A stretch of DNA of 64,000 nucleotides, from the NCBI GenBank assembly GCA_948648655.1, contig CAPKVJ010000002.1, forward strand, positions 40,289 through 104,288. Reading direction: 5' to 3'. This document shows, in pieces, positions 17,367 to 26,379 of this stretch. Under the pieces are notes generated by a model. The model was not told the DNA's origin, made no database searches, and saw only the letters and a program-made list of their open reading frames with translations. The DNA comes from an uncultured Candidatus Saccharibacteria bacterium. GTDB taxonomy: Bacteria > Patescibacteriota > Saccharimonadia > Saccharimonadales > Saccharimonadaceae. How positions within the stretch are numbered: the stretch's first letter is position 1; each line of letters opens with the position of its first letter. The position numbers and the translations under genes were made by a program.

Positions 17367-18575
17367 CTAGAGATTGTTATTTTTGCAACTACTCCCAGTA
17401 GGCCAACAGTTTTTGGTTACCCAGAAATTCTTATCCAGGATATGGTCTTGCCCATCATCCCCGCCCGACAAATCCAATTCAAATTGAGGGAATGGAAAAT
17501 CGGTTGCCACTGGGCTAATCCTAGCTTCCACCCGACGATACAGATCCGCCGCTCTTCCTGTAGAATCGACATTAATTTGTAAACCTTCAAACAGAATATC
17601 TTTACCTGATTCATCTTTCATGACAACACGGCACGCAGTCTCTACTCTGCCATATGGCATACTTACAACCAGATAAGCATTACCTTTACCGTTAATCGAG
17701 TTACTATCGACAATACTCTTCACGTCTAGTGTGGCGATACAAGAATAATCGCGATTTTTACCAGGATCTTCACATTTAATCTTGAATGCCTGATTTTGCG
17801 TGTTGGCAGTTGCTGCGTTTCTCAAATAATCATTCGATACCCAAGTCCCGGTACCTTCTTTAACCTCGGTATTACTCTCACTTGGCAATAGTGCAACGGT
17901 CGTGAAATCTATACTATCCCTTCCTCCAATCTCACTTAACGTTACAGTGTCCCCTACGCTAATCAACCCCAAAGTTATCATCGGGGGAGTGGTTTCTTTT
18001 CCTGCCACATAAAACAAGCTATCATCATGTATATTCTTCACTTTCGTACCGTTTTGTTCTGTGTACCATGAAAATTCCACTTCGGCTAAGCCACTTACAT
18101 TATCGTTGACTCGCAATGGTACGACCTGCACGCGACTAGATTCATCCAGTGTTAGCTTGTAGTTGCCTACTTTATCATTTAGCAATACGCAAGTATAAGC
18201 TTGGTTGACAGAATTGCCCTCTCCGTCACGTGTTTCTTGGATAGATACTTCTTTGTCCTCATCATTATTATAGAGTTTTTTGTTGAGTACGTAACAATCA
18301 TCTCCACTGAAAAGCTCTTCCCTAGTGCCAGGATTATCGCCAGTTTTAAGATTTTGATAAGTATAGTACCGATTAGCAAGGATTTTTGCATCCTCAATAC
18401 CAGCCAATGCCGCATCATAGGCTGACTGTGATAAGTCGCTATCATTTGTCTGTGACAATTCTGACACCGTGATCCGGATAAAACTTAACGTAATCACACC
18501 AAACAAAATCGTCGCGAAAATCACTATATAGAGCGAAGCTACACCTTTCTTACTCTGCTTCAAAAGTTCTTTCAT
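17367..18575 (-). CDS. PilX-like type IV pilus accessory protein
   Basis: The 402-residue protein has an N-terminal hydrophobic helix after a basic start (QSKKGVASLYIVIFATILFG, residues ~8-27) followed by a helix with SAYDAALAGIEDAK, the pattern of PilX/PilV-associated proteins that lack the strict GFTxxE prepilin motif. The rest is an extracytoplasmic beta-rich domain with several cysteine pairs. As last gene of a six-gene operon with three prepilins it probably belongs to the pilus tip or assembly complex. Start ATG at 18575, 3 bp behind the stop of the upstream gene. Confidence 0.7.
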   Translation of the reverse strand: MKELLKQSKKGVASLYIVIFATILFGVITLSFIRITVSELSQTNDSDLSQSAYDAALAGIEDAKILANRYYTYQNLKTGDNPGTREELFSGDDCYVLNKKLYNNDEDKEVSIQETRDGEGNSVNQAYTCVLLNDKVGNYKLTLDESSRVQVVPLRVNDNVSGLAEVEFSWYTEQNGTKVKNIHDDSLFYVAGKETTPPMITLGLISVGDTVTLSEIGGRDSIDFTTVALLPSESNTEVKEGTGTWVSNDYLRNAATANTQNQAFKIKCEDPGKNRDYSCIATLDVKSIVDSNSINGKGNAYLVVSMPYGRVETACRVVMKDESGKDILFEGLQINVDSTGRAADLYRRVEARISPVATDFPFPQFELDLSGGDDGQDHILDKNFWVTKNCWPTGSSCKNNNL

Positions 18576-18578
18576 TTT

Positions 18579-19493
18579 CTACTCTCCTGCCGACCTTACG
18601 GCGAAATTAAATTTGTTAATCGCACAATAATTGAACTCTGCACCTAAATTCCCTCTACTACCAGCCGTCTCCGAAGCGTCACCCAAGCTAGCTGAACTGT
18701 TATTGCAAAATTCGCCCGAACTCTGAATATTTAAATCTCCTCTTCTCGTCCCCAAGATAAACGTCCCGGAGTAGAAATTATGTCCTGTCTTATCGTCGTG
18801 ATTATAGGGGAAAATAGTTAATTCGTACAACACTAGATCAACATCATTGCTAGTCAGCAGATCACTCTCGGGCTCATCTAGTAACAATTTAGCATCGCTA
18901 TCAAGAGCCTTACGTGCGTCAATAACGGTATCGGTGGGGAAATTAGTCTCATAATCAGTACTCACGGTAGCCGAGCAGACCCTTCGTGTAGGATCCTCAA
19001 TACGAATTAGCCTAAACATCTTATCTCTACTATCACCATAACTGTGCTCATTTCCATCCTCATCATTATATCGTAGACTTAACCACTTGGAACTATCACC
19101 TCTCAAAGTATACTCTGTGTTCCACGCGTAAGAATACAGACCCGTACAGAATACGCCATACAACTGATTCTTGCTAATTGGGTCACGATACTCGTTGAAC
19201 GTGAAACCCATAAACCCTGCAGTACTTTCGCAGTCGCCAGAGTTGCCAGTGAATTCCGAACATCTGCTCTTCACGCTTAAAGACGGAGCATTAGTTACAG
19301 CATTTGTAAAATTATCAATCAAATCGCGCCCAGTATTATTTACCGCTTTTAGTGTTGTACCTTTTTGATAAATCGCCAGAATATTTGTCGTAATTACTGC
19401 AATCGCAATCAATAGCATCCCAATGAATGCCATTGTCAACGTCAATTCGACGATGGTAAATCCAGACTTATTATCTCTCGCTATATTTTTCAT
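18579..19493 (-). CDS. Type IV minor prepilin (PilW-like)
   Basis: A prepilin peptidase site is seen at residue ~10: KSG|FTIVELTLTMAFIGML, with Gly at -1, Phe at +1 and Glu at +5, followed by the usual hydrophobic helix. The remaining ~270 residues form a periplasmic or external domain with several cysteines (CSEFTGNSGDC, CTGLYSYAW). It should be processed by PilD and incorporated as a minor pilin. The gene begins directly after the preceding prepilin gene with no gap. Confidence 0.85.
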   Translation of the reverse strand: MKNIARDNKSGFTIVELTLTMAFIGMLLIAIAVITTNILAIYQKGTTLKAVNNTGRDLIDNFTNAVTNAPSLSVKSRCSEFTGNSGDCESTAGFMGFTFNEYRDPISKNQLYGVFCTGLYSYAWNTEYTLRGDSSKWLSLRYNDEDGNEHSYGDSRDKMFRLIRIEDPTRRVCSATVSTDYETNFPTDTVIDARKALDSDAKLLLDEPESDLLTSNDVDLVLYELTIFPYNHDDKTGHNFYSGTFILGTRRGDLNIQSSGEFCNNSSASLGDASETAGSRGNLGAEFNYCAINKFNFAVRSAGE

Positions 19494-20237
19494 CTATCTC
19501 GCTCCCGGAACAGTTAATCTCATTACCGTATCAAGTACCGTTGGTGTACCGGCGCCTGGTCCATACCAACAGGCTTGTACGTAAAAGTCGTAGTACATTG
19601 GCTGCCCATTCTTACCATCTAACCCCTTTACGGCAAACGCCCAGATGCCTTCTACTTGTTTGATGTCCACCTCCATTCCCGAAACCGACAAAGCCCTATT
19701 ATCAGCGGCTTCAAGAGTTTCAGTGCTTAATCCATAAAGTATTCTCGCTCCTAACGGGCTAGGCTGGAATAAATTGAAATTATTGTTTATATTTACATAA
19801 GAATCGGTTGGTTGTCCTGCCGAAAGTTTGCGCGTATTTAAAATGAAAGCGTTTACTTTTTGTAATGGCGTTTTACCACTACCGTCATCATTGTATAGCT
19901 TATCACATCCCACAAACCCACTATCAGAAGGGGACATTACGAAGTCTGATAAGCGTATAATCCCTTCTGTTGCACTGTCTGTATCTTCCAAGTCAATAGC
20001 TTTAGATGTCAAAGTATCCCATAGTGCGTTCCCGCCATCGTATATGAACCTTAGCGCCTCAGCTTGCGCGTTTAATTCTTCTCGCGCGGTCGTCTCTTCA
20101 AGTGCCGTTTCCGCTGAATTAAGCCCTCGATTCATTGCGGAAATCGACAGGATAGCAACCAGCCCAAAAATTGCAATCGCAAACATTACCTCGATTATGG
20201 TATCCCCTCGCTTTGTACTTGTTATTCTCATTCGCAA
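19494..20237 (-). CDS. Type IV minor prepilin with Asp at +1 (PilV-like)
   Basis: The N-terminus TKRG|DTIIEVMFAIAIFG is a class III prepilin signal, but the residue after the cleaved Gly is Asp instead of the usual Phe or Met, while Glu at +5 is kept. The 247-residue protein has a globular C-terminal domain with CDKLYND and CWYGPG. It overlaps the upstream prepilin gene by 10 bp and abuts the next. A role in pilus initiation is likely by position; the individual subunit identity is not certain. Confidence 0.8.
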   Translation of the reverse strand: MRMRITSTKRGDTIIEVMFAIAIFGLVAILSISAMNRGLNSAETALEETTAREELNAQAEALRFIYDGGNALWDTLTSKAIDLEDTDSATEGIIRLSDFVMSPSDSGFVGCDKLYNDDGSGKTPLQKVNAFILNTRKLSAGQPTDSYVNINNNFNLFQPSPLGARILYGLSTETLEAADNRALSVSGMEVDIKQVEGIWAFAVKGLDGKNGQPMYYDFYVQACWYGPGAGTPTVLDTVMRLTVPGAR

Positions 20238-20980
20238 TGTGCCTCCCTTGATTCTTCCTCGGTTAAAATACTCACCGCCGCACTATTAGCTCCGTCTGCG
20301 GCAATTTTGACACCACGCACGACACTTGCTTCATCAGATTTAACGCAGAAAGTTATAGGTTCATCCGTACTAAAGTTTGCTTCCTGTAGCTTTGCCTTGA
20401 AATTGCTCCCAGCTGCCACCGAGTCACAATTATCTCCGATACCAGAGTCACTACCTGTCGCAATTGCAGTGTGTACGGCACCTGTACGCGGATGTCTTGC
20501 AATTATGACTATACCTTTATAGCCAGCTTTGTTAGTGCCATAAGCTTGTGCTTGCCAGAGTAAGGATTTATCTGTAAGTGTATTGCAGGCCACGGTAGCA
20601 TTCTGCGAAATCAAACTACTAACGAACCCGCCATCCTCCACTTCCTTTAAAGCCGCTTCATCTATAACTGCGTTTCCGGTCAAAGTCACAGTATAAAACT
20701 TGCCAAAATCATCGCCACTACCAAATTGCAGAACCTTACCATATATTGCCTTATATAGCGAATTACCCGCTTGGTCATCTTCGGAGCGTGGGTTAAGAAC
20801 TTCATTATAGACTTGTCGTAAACTCTCCGCAAGGTTGTTCACCGCATCATTATATCTCTGTGTGCGCACTGCGCTATAAGTACCACGGATCGTGCCGATC
20901 AATAGCAATCCAGTAATTGCTAGGACTAGCATCACCTCAATAATTGTGAACCCTTTTTTTCTCTTCTTGCTATCTTTCAT
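20228..20980 (-). CDS. Type IV minor prepilin (GspH/FimT-like)
   Basis: Residues 8-27 read KKG|FTIIEVMLVLAITGLLL, a canonical prepilin peptidase site, followed by the helix and RTQRYNDAVNNLAESLRQVYNE, which is typical of GspH/FimT pseudopilins. Length is 250 residues. It is the first prepilin of the operon, 15 bp downstream of the large adhesin-like gene. It likely nucleates the pilus together with the two following minor pilins. Confidence 0.85.
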   Translation of the reverse strand: MKDSKKRKKGFTIIEVMLVLAITGLLLIGTIRGTYSAVRTQRYNDAVNNLAESLRQVYNEVLNPRSEDDQAGNSLYKAIYGKVLQFGSGDDFGKFYTVTLTGNAVIDEAALKEVEDGGFVSSLISQNATVACNTLTDKSLLWQAQAYGTNKAGYKGIVIIARHPRTGAVHTAIATGSDSGIGDNCDSVAAGSNFKAKLQEANFSTDEPITFCVKSDEASVVRGVKIAADGANSAAVSILTEEESREAHCE

Positions 20981-20995
20981 ACTCTATCCACCTGA

Positions 20996-23527
20996 CTAGT
21001 ACCTTGGCGCTAGCTCTTTAGCATCGACCGTTCTAAACTCGAACCCGCCATCCTCATTCGGCTTGACTGACTGATTGTATGCCCAGATGTATGCATCAGG
21101 ACGGAAGTTGAAAATCTCTGCCGGTGTACTTGCTTCATCGCGCTTCTCGGCGCCATGTGTGCGCTGTAGCTTAATACTGCCAGCTGACACAGGACCGTTA
21201 AACACGAGTTGGTTGCTGCAACTGTCCGAATCAGTCAGCTCTTTACATGTACGTAACTCTTTGCTAACAATTAGCCATGCATCGATCTGTCTGACATTAG
21301 CCGTAATCGTTAGATTGCCATCTACGAAGATCACCATCTGTGGTATACTGCCAGGCTTATAAACACCAGTATTCTTGATGTCACTATTTATCTCCAAATT
21401 ACCTTTAACGTTGTAAATACTCCCGCGGACTGTACCGTTGTCGTCAGGCAATACATTCAAAGTTAACTTGCTAGCATCGCTATCAGTAATTTCTTCTGCA
21501 ACACCATCAGCATCCCTTAATTGAGCATTGAGGCGACTTCTATATGTACCATTAGGATTAATTCCTGATTTGCCCAGTTCAGTGACATTCTGAATTGTCA
21601 TATTTGAGTTATGATCTAGACCACCACTTTCCACTGACTGACTCCCACTCCCGCCATCTGCTAGCGCTGCACCCGAAGCCATATTAGTAATAGTACTCCT
21701 TCCACCAATCAGCAAATACTCTCCCCAAGAGCCATAAGTATTACCAATCTCTACGTCGCTCTCTTTTTTTAGAGTCCCCATGGTTGTAGTATTATAGCGT
21801 TTCGATAATGAAGTATTAACTCCTCCATCCGCGAATACGCTTCCATTCCATATCGCCATCGACGGGCGTTTGGCAATCACACTACAAGCAGAATCGAAGA
21901 TGTACCAGTAGTCTTCACCGGAAACATGATTCCAATCATCATTAGAGCTAGCAGTGTTCACTTTGTTTACGGCATACCAATATTGGAACTTATAACCCGC
22001 AGTATTGCAATACTTCGCCCCAATTGAAGAAGTGCTACCATGATACACTTCTGGTACAACCACTTCCGTAGTCACACCATAGAGAGAATCTCCACTTACA
22101 TCCACTGTACTAGTGCCTGGATTATCCCAAACCTTTTCTAGGTCGTACTTATCTCCGTTATTTTTAGCAGCCTGTGCTATATCAACATTTCGAACATTTA
22201 TACTCCCCAAACCTTTTATATAATCCTTTGGTCCATCACTGCTACGGTCGAGACCGGCTACACTTGTCTTTGTATTATGACTACCAGGATCTACCAAATA
22301 CCGAATAGCCCTGTACGCCTTTAATCTGCGTGTTGCTACGCCCCTTGCACTACTACTCCAACCGATACTTGCTGATTCGCCAATGAACATTGTTCCAGTC
22401 TCGGCGCTCCCAGCTACGTTACCCTTGCTATCTTTCGGCCCGCCATCAGGATCCTTAACGAAGGTAATTTTCATACAAGCCTTTGTGTCCTTCGGTTCTG
22501 TATAATCAGGAGCGCTGTTACCCTTGAATGTTAATACAGAGGCATAATCACCTACTTGACGACAAATCCACCCCGTCGTATATGACTTCATGCTATCATT
22601 TCCTACTTTTGGGTTAGAAACCGTAACAGTAGTAGTCTCTACAGTTGTACTACTACCATCACCAGTATTACCGCTCCAAACCTTCCCCCTGTAGTTCGGA
22701 TTACTGAAGTGCTGCTTATTGCTTCCACTTCCGTCATCATCGGTTCCATAATAACGATATTTTTCATCGAAACCTTCACCATTAAAAGTATAAGTTTCTC
22801 CACTAGCATTCTTGGCCGGTGTAAAGGTTAAGTTATGGCTAAAATTAATTATTACCGTATCGTTCCAATCGGCGCTAATCTTCATCCAAATATAGCCATC
22901 AGTATTAGACGTTTGAGCATCATAACTAATCCCGCTAGCGCTAGCACTAATAGTAGAAGTTCCGTGTATATTCCCGACCTTCTCTTTTAAATCGTCACTA
23001 TAACAAAACCAACCGACGTTAGCATCAGTGACGCCTTCACCAACAACACCTGCTGCTTTAGCAGTAATAAAATGTTCGTATACGGTACCTATAGGCACTG
23101 GCTGTTCAGAGGCAGGAAGACTATTATTACCATATTTTGTACCGCCACCTGTACCTGACCAGTTATCATTGAAGATACTATTTTCCGCAATACCTAATTT
23201 ACCTCTATAATCAGTAAAATTATCACCATGGAACCAATACCATTGTGATACATAATATCCGCCAACTGCAGCGCATTCTGGACTGATTGTACCACCCTTA
23301 TAATTACCTTGCCCTCCAATGACTACGCCAGTAGTGTTGCCTTCTGGCCATGGATACCAAAACCAACCACCACCAGCTTGACTACCTATATGGGTACCAC
23401 TTCCCCCTCCACCGCTAGGCACATTGCCAATACCAGCGCCACCAACAGCAAACGTTTCATATGTTCCAAACAGCATAGTAAAAACCAAAGCAAGTGTAAA
23501 AGCTAAAAATCTTCTAAACAATTTCAT
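20996..23527 (-). CDS. Large secreted Gly/Ser/Thr-rich surface protein of the pilus operon
   Basis: The 843-residue protein starts with a signal peptide (RRFLAFTLALVFTMLF...) and a Gly-rich, aromatic segment (GGGWFWYPWPEGN). The central part is beta-rich with scattered cysteines and tryptophans. The last ~170 residues carry a beta-helix-like region, VKGNLEIN ... IPQMVIFVDGNLTI ... QIDAWLIVSKELRTC ... QLVFNGPV, that looks like PilX/PilY-associated tip proteins of CPR pilus operons. A role as pilus-associated adhesin is inferred from this and from the three minor prepilins behind it. Confidence 0.65.
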   Translation of the reverse strand: MKLFRRFLAFTLALVFTMLFGTYETFAVGGAGIGNVPSGGGGSGTHIGSQAGGGWFWYPWPEGNTTGVVIGGQGNYKGGTISPECAAVGGYYVSQWYWFHGDNFTDYRGKLGIAENSIFNDNWSGTGGGTKYGNNSLPASEQPVPIGTVYEHFITAKAAGVVGEGVTDANVGWFCYSDDLKEKVGNIHGTSTISASASGISYDAQTSNTDGYIWMKISADWNDTVIINFSHNLTFTPAKNASGETYTFNGEGFDEKYRYYGTDDDGSGSNKQHFSNPNYRGKVWSGNTGDGSSTTVETTTVTVSNPKVGNDSMKSYTTGWICRQVGDYASVLTFKGNSAPDYTEPKDTKACMKITFVKDPDGGPKDSKGNVAGSAETGTMFIGESASIGWSSSARGVATRRLKAYRAIRYLVDPGSHNTKTSVAGLDRSSDGPKDYIKGLGSINVRNVDIAQAAKNNGDKYDLEKVWDNPGTSTVDVSGDSLYGVTTEVVVPEVYHGSTSSIGAKYCNTAGYKFQYWYAVNKVNTASSNDDWNHVSGEDYWYIFDSACSVIAKRPSMAIWNGSVFADGGVNTSLSKRYNTTTMGTLKKESDVEIGNTYGSWGEYLLIGGRSTITNMASGAALADGGSGSQSVESGGLDHNSNMTIQNVTELGKSGINPNGTYRSRLNAQLRDADGVAEEITDSDASKLTLNVLPDDNGTVRGSIYNVKGNLEINSDIKNTGVYKPGSIPQMVIFVDGNLTITANVRQIDAWLIVSKELRTCKELTDSDSCSNQLVFNGPVSAGSIKLQRTHGAEKRDEASTPAEIFNFRPDAYIWAYNQSVKPNEDGGFEFRTVDAKELAPRY

Positions 23528-23531
23528 TCCC

Positions 23532-24287
23532 TTATTCTCCTGTTAATAGTCCCAACCTATCGGCCTCGGCATACAATTCATCTAATTTGTCCCAGTGATA
23601 CGCAGAATCGTCATACTGATTCATGTATTCGTATGCTAGAGCCAATGCATTATGACAACTAATTTTTGCCCAGATATCCATACCAATACTTTCGCAAGCA
23701 TCACTACCAGAACTACCAATATCATTTTCGCCCCCAATCTGATCGGCTACTTCGACAACCTTCTCATAATCTCTATTTAAATTATAGTATTGCAGCTGAC
23801 CAGTCCGTACTGCATCTACGTCTGCCTGTGTCTTTGCCGAGTCGAGTGCTTCCTGGAAGACTTCTTCAGCATTCGCCCCCTCCGCATTAGCAGCATCATA
23901 TACACTCTGTGTGATTTGCTGCCGTCGTTCGGCTTCCGCTTCCGAAATAATATTCCCATCATCGGATACGCCATTGTTACCAGGTTTCACGACAAATATG
24001 ATTAGAATAATAACTAGTACAATTACTACCAAAGCTATACCGCCAAAGATTATCGCTTTGCGTGTCGTATTTTTTTGCTTCGCCTTTTTCTCGGCGTCCT
24101 TGCGCTTGTGCTCGGCGAAGACGTCTTGCTTACGCGCTGTCTTCGTACCGATATCTTCCGAGCGGAAGGCTATGTTTTGGCTCGCGCTAGCTGGCTGTGT
24201 AGCTCCATTTTCTGGACTAGCTCCCGCCGGCTGCGGTGTTTGTGGTGTCTGTGTTGGTTGGTTTGATAAATCTCCCGTTGTTGCCAT
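23532..24287 (-). CDS. Single-pass membrane protein heading the pilus operon
   Basis: The 251-residue protein has a disordered Pro/Gln/Thr N-terminus, a basic stretch (HKRKDAEKKAKQKNTTRK), one strongly hydrophobic helix (AIIFGGIALVVIVLVIILI, ~84-105) and an external alpha-helical domain that looks TPR-like. The ATG at 24287 is chosen because the longer reading would include the promoter (TAAAAT at 24298-24303). The gene is 4 bp ahead of the large surface gene. Its topology resembles the protein at 31841-33040, which likewise precedes a large envelope protein. Confidence 0.65.
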   Translation of the reverse strand: MATTGDLSNQPTQTPQTPQPAGASPENGATQPASASQNIAFRSEDIGTKTARKQDVFAEHKRKDAEKKAKQKNTTRKAIIFGGIALVVIVLVIILIIFVVKPGNNGVSDDGNIISEAEAERRQQITQSVYDAANAEGANAEEVFQEALDSAKTQADVDAVRTGQLQYYNLNRDYEKVVEVADQIGGENDIGSSGSDACESIGMDIWAKISCHNALALAYEYMNQYDDSAYHWDKLDELYAEADRLGLLTGE

Positions 24288-24376
24288 AATACTATATATT
24301 TTACCATAAGCGGACAGACTTTTGCTAAAATTCCTAGTCCATTCCGCTTGCATTCTACATCGACCGAGTAATACAA

Positions 24377-24401
24377 TATAATTGTGGATGGCAACATCCA
24401 C
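24377..24401 (+). promoter_or_regulatory. -10 box with an operator-like palindrome
   Basis: TATAAT (24377-24382) is followed after 1 nt by a perfect stem GTGGATG-GCAA-CATCCAC (24384-24401) that straddles the expected start of transcription for the secreted-protein gene at 24460. It could be a repressor site or a 5' mRNA hairpin. Confidence 0.5.
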
Positions 24402-24427
24402 GCATTTTGACATTAGTGGTGCTGGAC
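24402..24427 (+). repeat. Left imperfect inverted repeat
   Basis: Matches, in inverse orientation, 25103-25125 over about 23 bp with two small gaps; the core TGACATTAGTGGT is exact. The pair encloses the gene 24460-25035. Confidence 0.5.
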
Positions 24428-24459
24428 AATAGAATAAAGATCAAAAGGAGGTGAGTTGA

Positions 24460-25035
24460 TTGTTAAAGCAATCAAAGAAAATCATCAGTCTGCTATTAGC
24501 GGTAGTCATGTTAATATCAGTGGCAGATCCGGTTGTGTCTTATGCGGTGACGAAGAAGCCCGTAACGAAAATCACCTTGCAACCCATTAAAAACGGTACG
24601 CATCTTTGGGATAAATCCGGCAGCACAGTTATTACACCGGCTGCAGGCAACTTCTACTATCGTATTACTGTAAACCTTGCCAAGTCGTCAAAAAAAACCA
24701 AGCTCAAGCTGAAGTATAGTCACCAGATTCGTCCTTCGAAATCTGGTACCGCTAAACTGATAGTTGGTAAAAAGACAGTCAAACTCTGCAAGTTTAAGAG
24801 TTTCCCGTACAAACAACGTTATAATCTTGATATTGATACAGCTACAAATATCTATCTCGAATCAGTTGAAATAAAAACGGGTAAAAAATGGAAAAAGGTT
24901 TCAGTGACTAATGATGGGGTAAAACGGGATGAAGTGCACTCGGAGATGAAGACTCTTACTATTAAGAAGATTCCTAAAAGTACTAAAATACGTTTTACGT
25001 TCAACATGCGTATAGCGGTGCCACGCCGAGAATAG
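24460..25035 (+). CDS. Secreted basic protein of unknown function
   Basis: A TTG start is used: AAGGAGGTGA lies 8 nt upstream, and the signal peptide KKIISLLLAVVMLISVADPVVSYA follows at once (cleavage after VSYA, given here in full because it decides the start: K-rich end, 15 hydrophobic residues, AxA-like site). The mature ~165 residues are very Lys/Thr-rich and probably beta-structured (TLQPIKNGTHLWDKSG, FYYRITVNL). No known family was recognised. It sits alone between the imperfect inverted repeats at 24402 and 25103. Confidence 0.65.
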   Translation: MLKQSKKIISLLLAVVMLISVADPVVSYAVTKKPVTKITLQPIKNGTHLWDKSGSTVITPAAGNFYYRITVNLAKSSKKTKLKLKYSHQIRPSKSGTAKLIVGKKTVKLCKFKSFPYKQRYNLDIDTATNIYLESVEIKTGKKWKKVSVTNDGVKRDEVHSEMKTLTIKKIPKSTKIRFTFNMRIAVPRRE

Positions 25036-25068
25036 GTAGCTCCCCAATTTTAGTAGGAAACAATATGT

Positions 25069-25095
25069 AGCAGGGCACTAGCTACTCGCCCTGCT
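25069..25095 (+). terminator. Possible terminator of the secreted-protein gene
   Basis: Perfect 8-bp stem AGCAGGGC/GCCCTGCT with an 11-nt loop; only TT follows. A second GC-rich stem lies at 25126-25154, also without a T-tract. Confidence 0.4.
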
Positions 25096-25102
25096 TGACC
25101 CC

Positions 25103-25125
25103 GTCCAACCACTAATGTCAAATGC
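25103..25125 (-). repeat. Right imperfect inverted repeat
   Basis: Inverse partner of 24402-24427. Confidence 0.5.
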
Positions 25126-25242
25126 AACCCTCGCGGCCTTGAGCTGCGGGGGTTCTGCAAAGGTCACGGTCACCGACAGACATAAACCCAAGTCAAAATA
25201 TATAACAATATCAAATAGACAGCTATATTTAAGGTAATAAAA

Positions 25243-25335
25243 ATGCAAGAGTTCACTTTAATCATCCAAACTAATACAAAAAAGGAAGCACGAGACGTTC
25301 TTAATAGGCTCGGTATGAATGTCTTAAAAGCGTAG
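25243..25335 (+). pseudogene. Truncated RelB/DinJ-like antitoxin remnant
   Basis: A 30-codon ORF (MQEFTLIIQTNTKKEARDVL..., then NRLGMNVLKA and stop) resembles the N-terminal ribbon-helix-helix start of DinJ/RelB antitoxins (VxIRIDxxLKKEAxxVLxxLGL). It stops where the second helix should begin and no toxin gene follows. It has an AAGG upstream. It is best read as a decayed toxin-antitoxin locus next to the HEPN gene, but similarity over so few residues is weak. Confidence 0.35.
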
Positions 25336-25391
25336 ACATAATAGCTACTGGCGCATTATATACGGCAACGATAAATACAAGACAGCACTTG

Positions 25392-26357
25392 ATGGACAGC
25401 GAGTATGAAATTATAAAGAATGAAAAACATATAGCCTTTCTCCAAGATTCCGATTCTAAATTAAGAGGCACTGATATCATAAATAAAATTTATGATGTAG
25501 AGATGAAGTTGAGATCTATGCTTATGTATATCCCAGAAATTACCGGTAGATATCATAATTTAGTTAAAGAAAAACGTTATACTAAATCGTACAATACTGG
25601 TGAAATTGCAAGAGACAATCAGTTTGATACGATTGTAGGCCATTTAACTTTAGGTGAAATGATTGAGCTCCTAGGCACAGATCTATCGATAAGCAACTTT
25701 AAAAACACGCCATGGGGGACTATTGAAGAGATTGTCACCACATCTGAAAATTTTAATGAGCTTAAAAATCAGTTTTTAGAACAAATGGAACATCGTTCTG
25801 TATGGGATATACTTGCCAAGAATGTCTTAAAGAAGCCATCGAGATGGAATGAAGTTAGTGGTAGGCTGAAGAAAATTCTAGATCATAGAAATTCTGCTGC
25901 ACATTTCCATACCATTACAGAAGAGGAGAAAAATAACTTGCTTCAGGCTGTGGACGAACTGTTGCCATATATCGAAATAAAAAGGCGTCTCAAAAAAGAA
26001 GAAAAGACAAACCTCACGGAGCAATTTTCCATTTTTTCTACACAGCTCACCAACCCTTATTCATTATTTGAAACCCAAGCTTTTCAAAACATAGCAGAGA
26101 ACTTATGGCCGCAAATCGACCCCATCGCTGACATTAGGCAGTCGATAGGCGAGACGGCAAGAGAGTGGTTTTCATCAGCATATGACGTGAGCTCTATCTT
26201 TGGTACATCACATATAAGTGCTTCCATTAGTAATACAATAAAGAATTCGCTAAATATTGGCGCAGTATTACCAAGTTATTGGAGCTCGGTTACGCCTAAC
26301 CCGAAAGATAATAACAAGAACAAGAAAACATTAGGGAACGGCAACGACAATTGCTAG
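25392..26357 (+). CDS. HEPN-domain protein, putative RNase
   Basis: The product (~321 residues) is helical. Near residue 160-175 it has ILDHRNSAAHFHTITEEE, containing R-N-x-x-x-H (an Rx4-6H motif with a polar residue after Arg), the catalytic signature of HEPN ribonucleases such as those in defence and toxin systems. The C-terminal third has no recognised domain. The reading frame opens at a TTG 3 bp before the ATG, and the ATG is taken. It is followed by an AlbA_2 protein with its own promoter and preceded by a RelB-like remnant, which fits a defence or stress island. The RNase role is inferred from the motif only. Confidence 0.6.
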   Translation: MDSEYEIIKNEKHIAFLQDSDSKLRGTDIINKIYDVEMKLRSMLMYIPEITGRYHNLVKEKRYTKSYNTGEIARDNQFDTIVGHLTLGEMIELLGTDLSISNFKNTPWGTIEEIVTTSENFNELKNQFLEQMEHRSVWDILAKNVLKKPSRWNEVSGRLKKILDHRNSAAHFHTITEEEKNNLLQAVDELLPYIEIKRRLKKEEKTNLTEQFSIFSTQLTNPYSLFETQAFQNIAENLWPQIDPIADIRQSIGETAREWFSSAYDVSSIFGTSHISASISNTIKNSLNIGAVLPSYWSSVTPNPKDNNKNKKTLGNGNDNC

Positions 26358-26366
26358 CTTCTATGT

Positions 26367-26372
26367 TATAAT
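26367..26372 (+). promoter_or_regulatory. -10 box, leaderless-type promoter of the AlbA_2 gene
   Basis: Extended -10 (TGT, TATAAT) ending 7 nt before the ATG at 26380. Confidence 0.55.
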
Positions 26373-26379
26373 AATGTAT

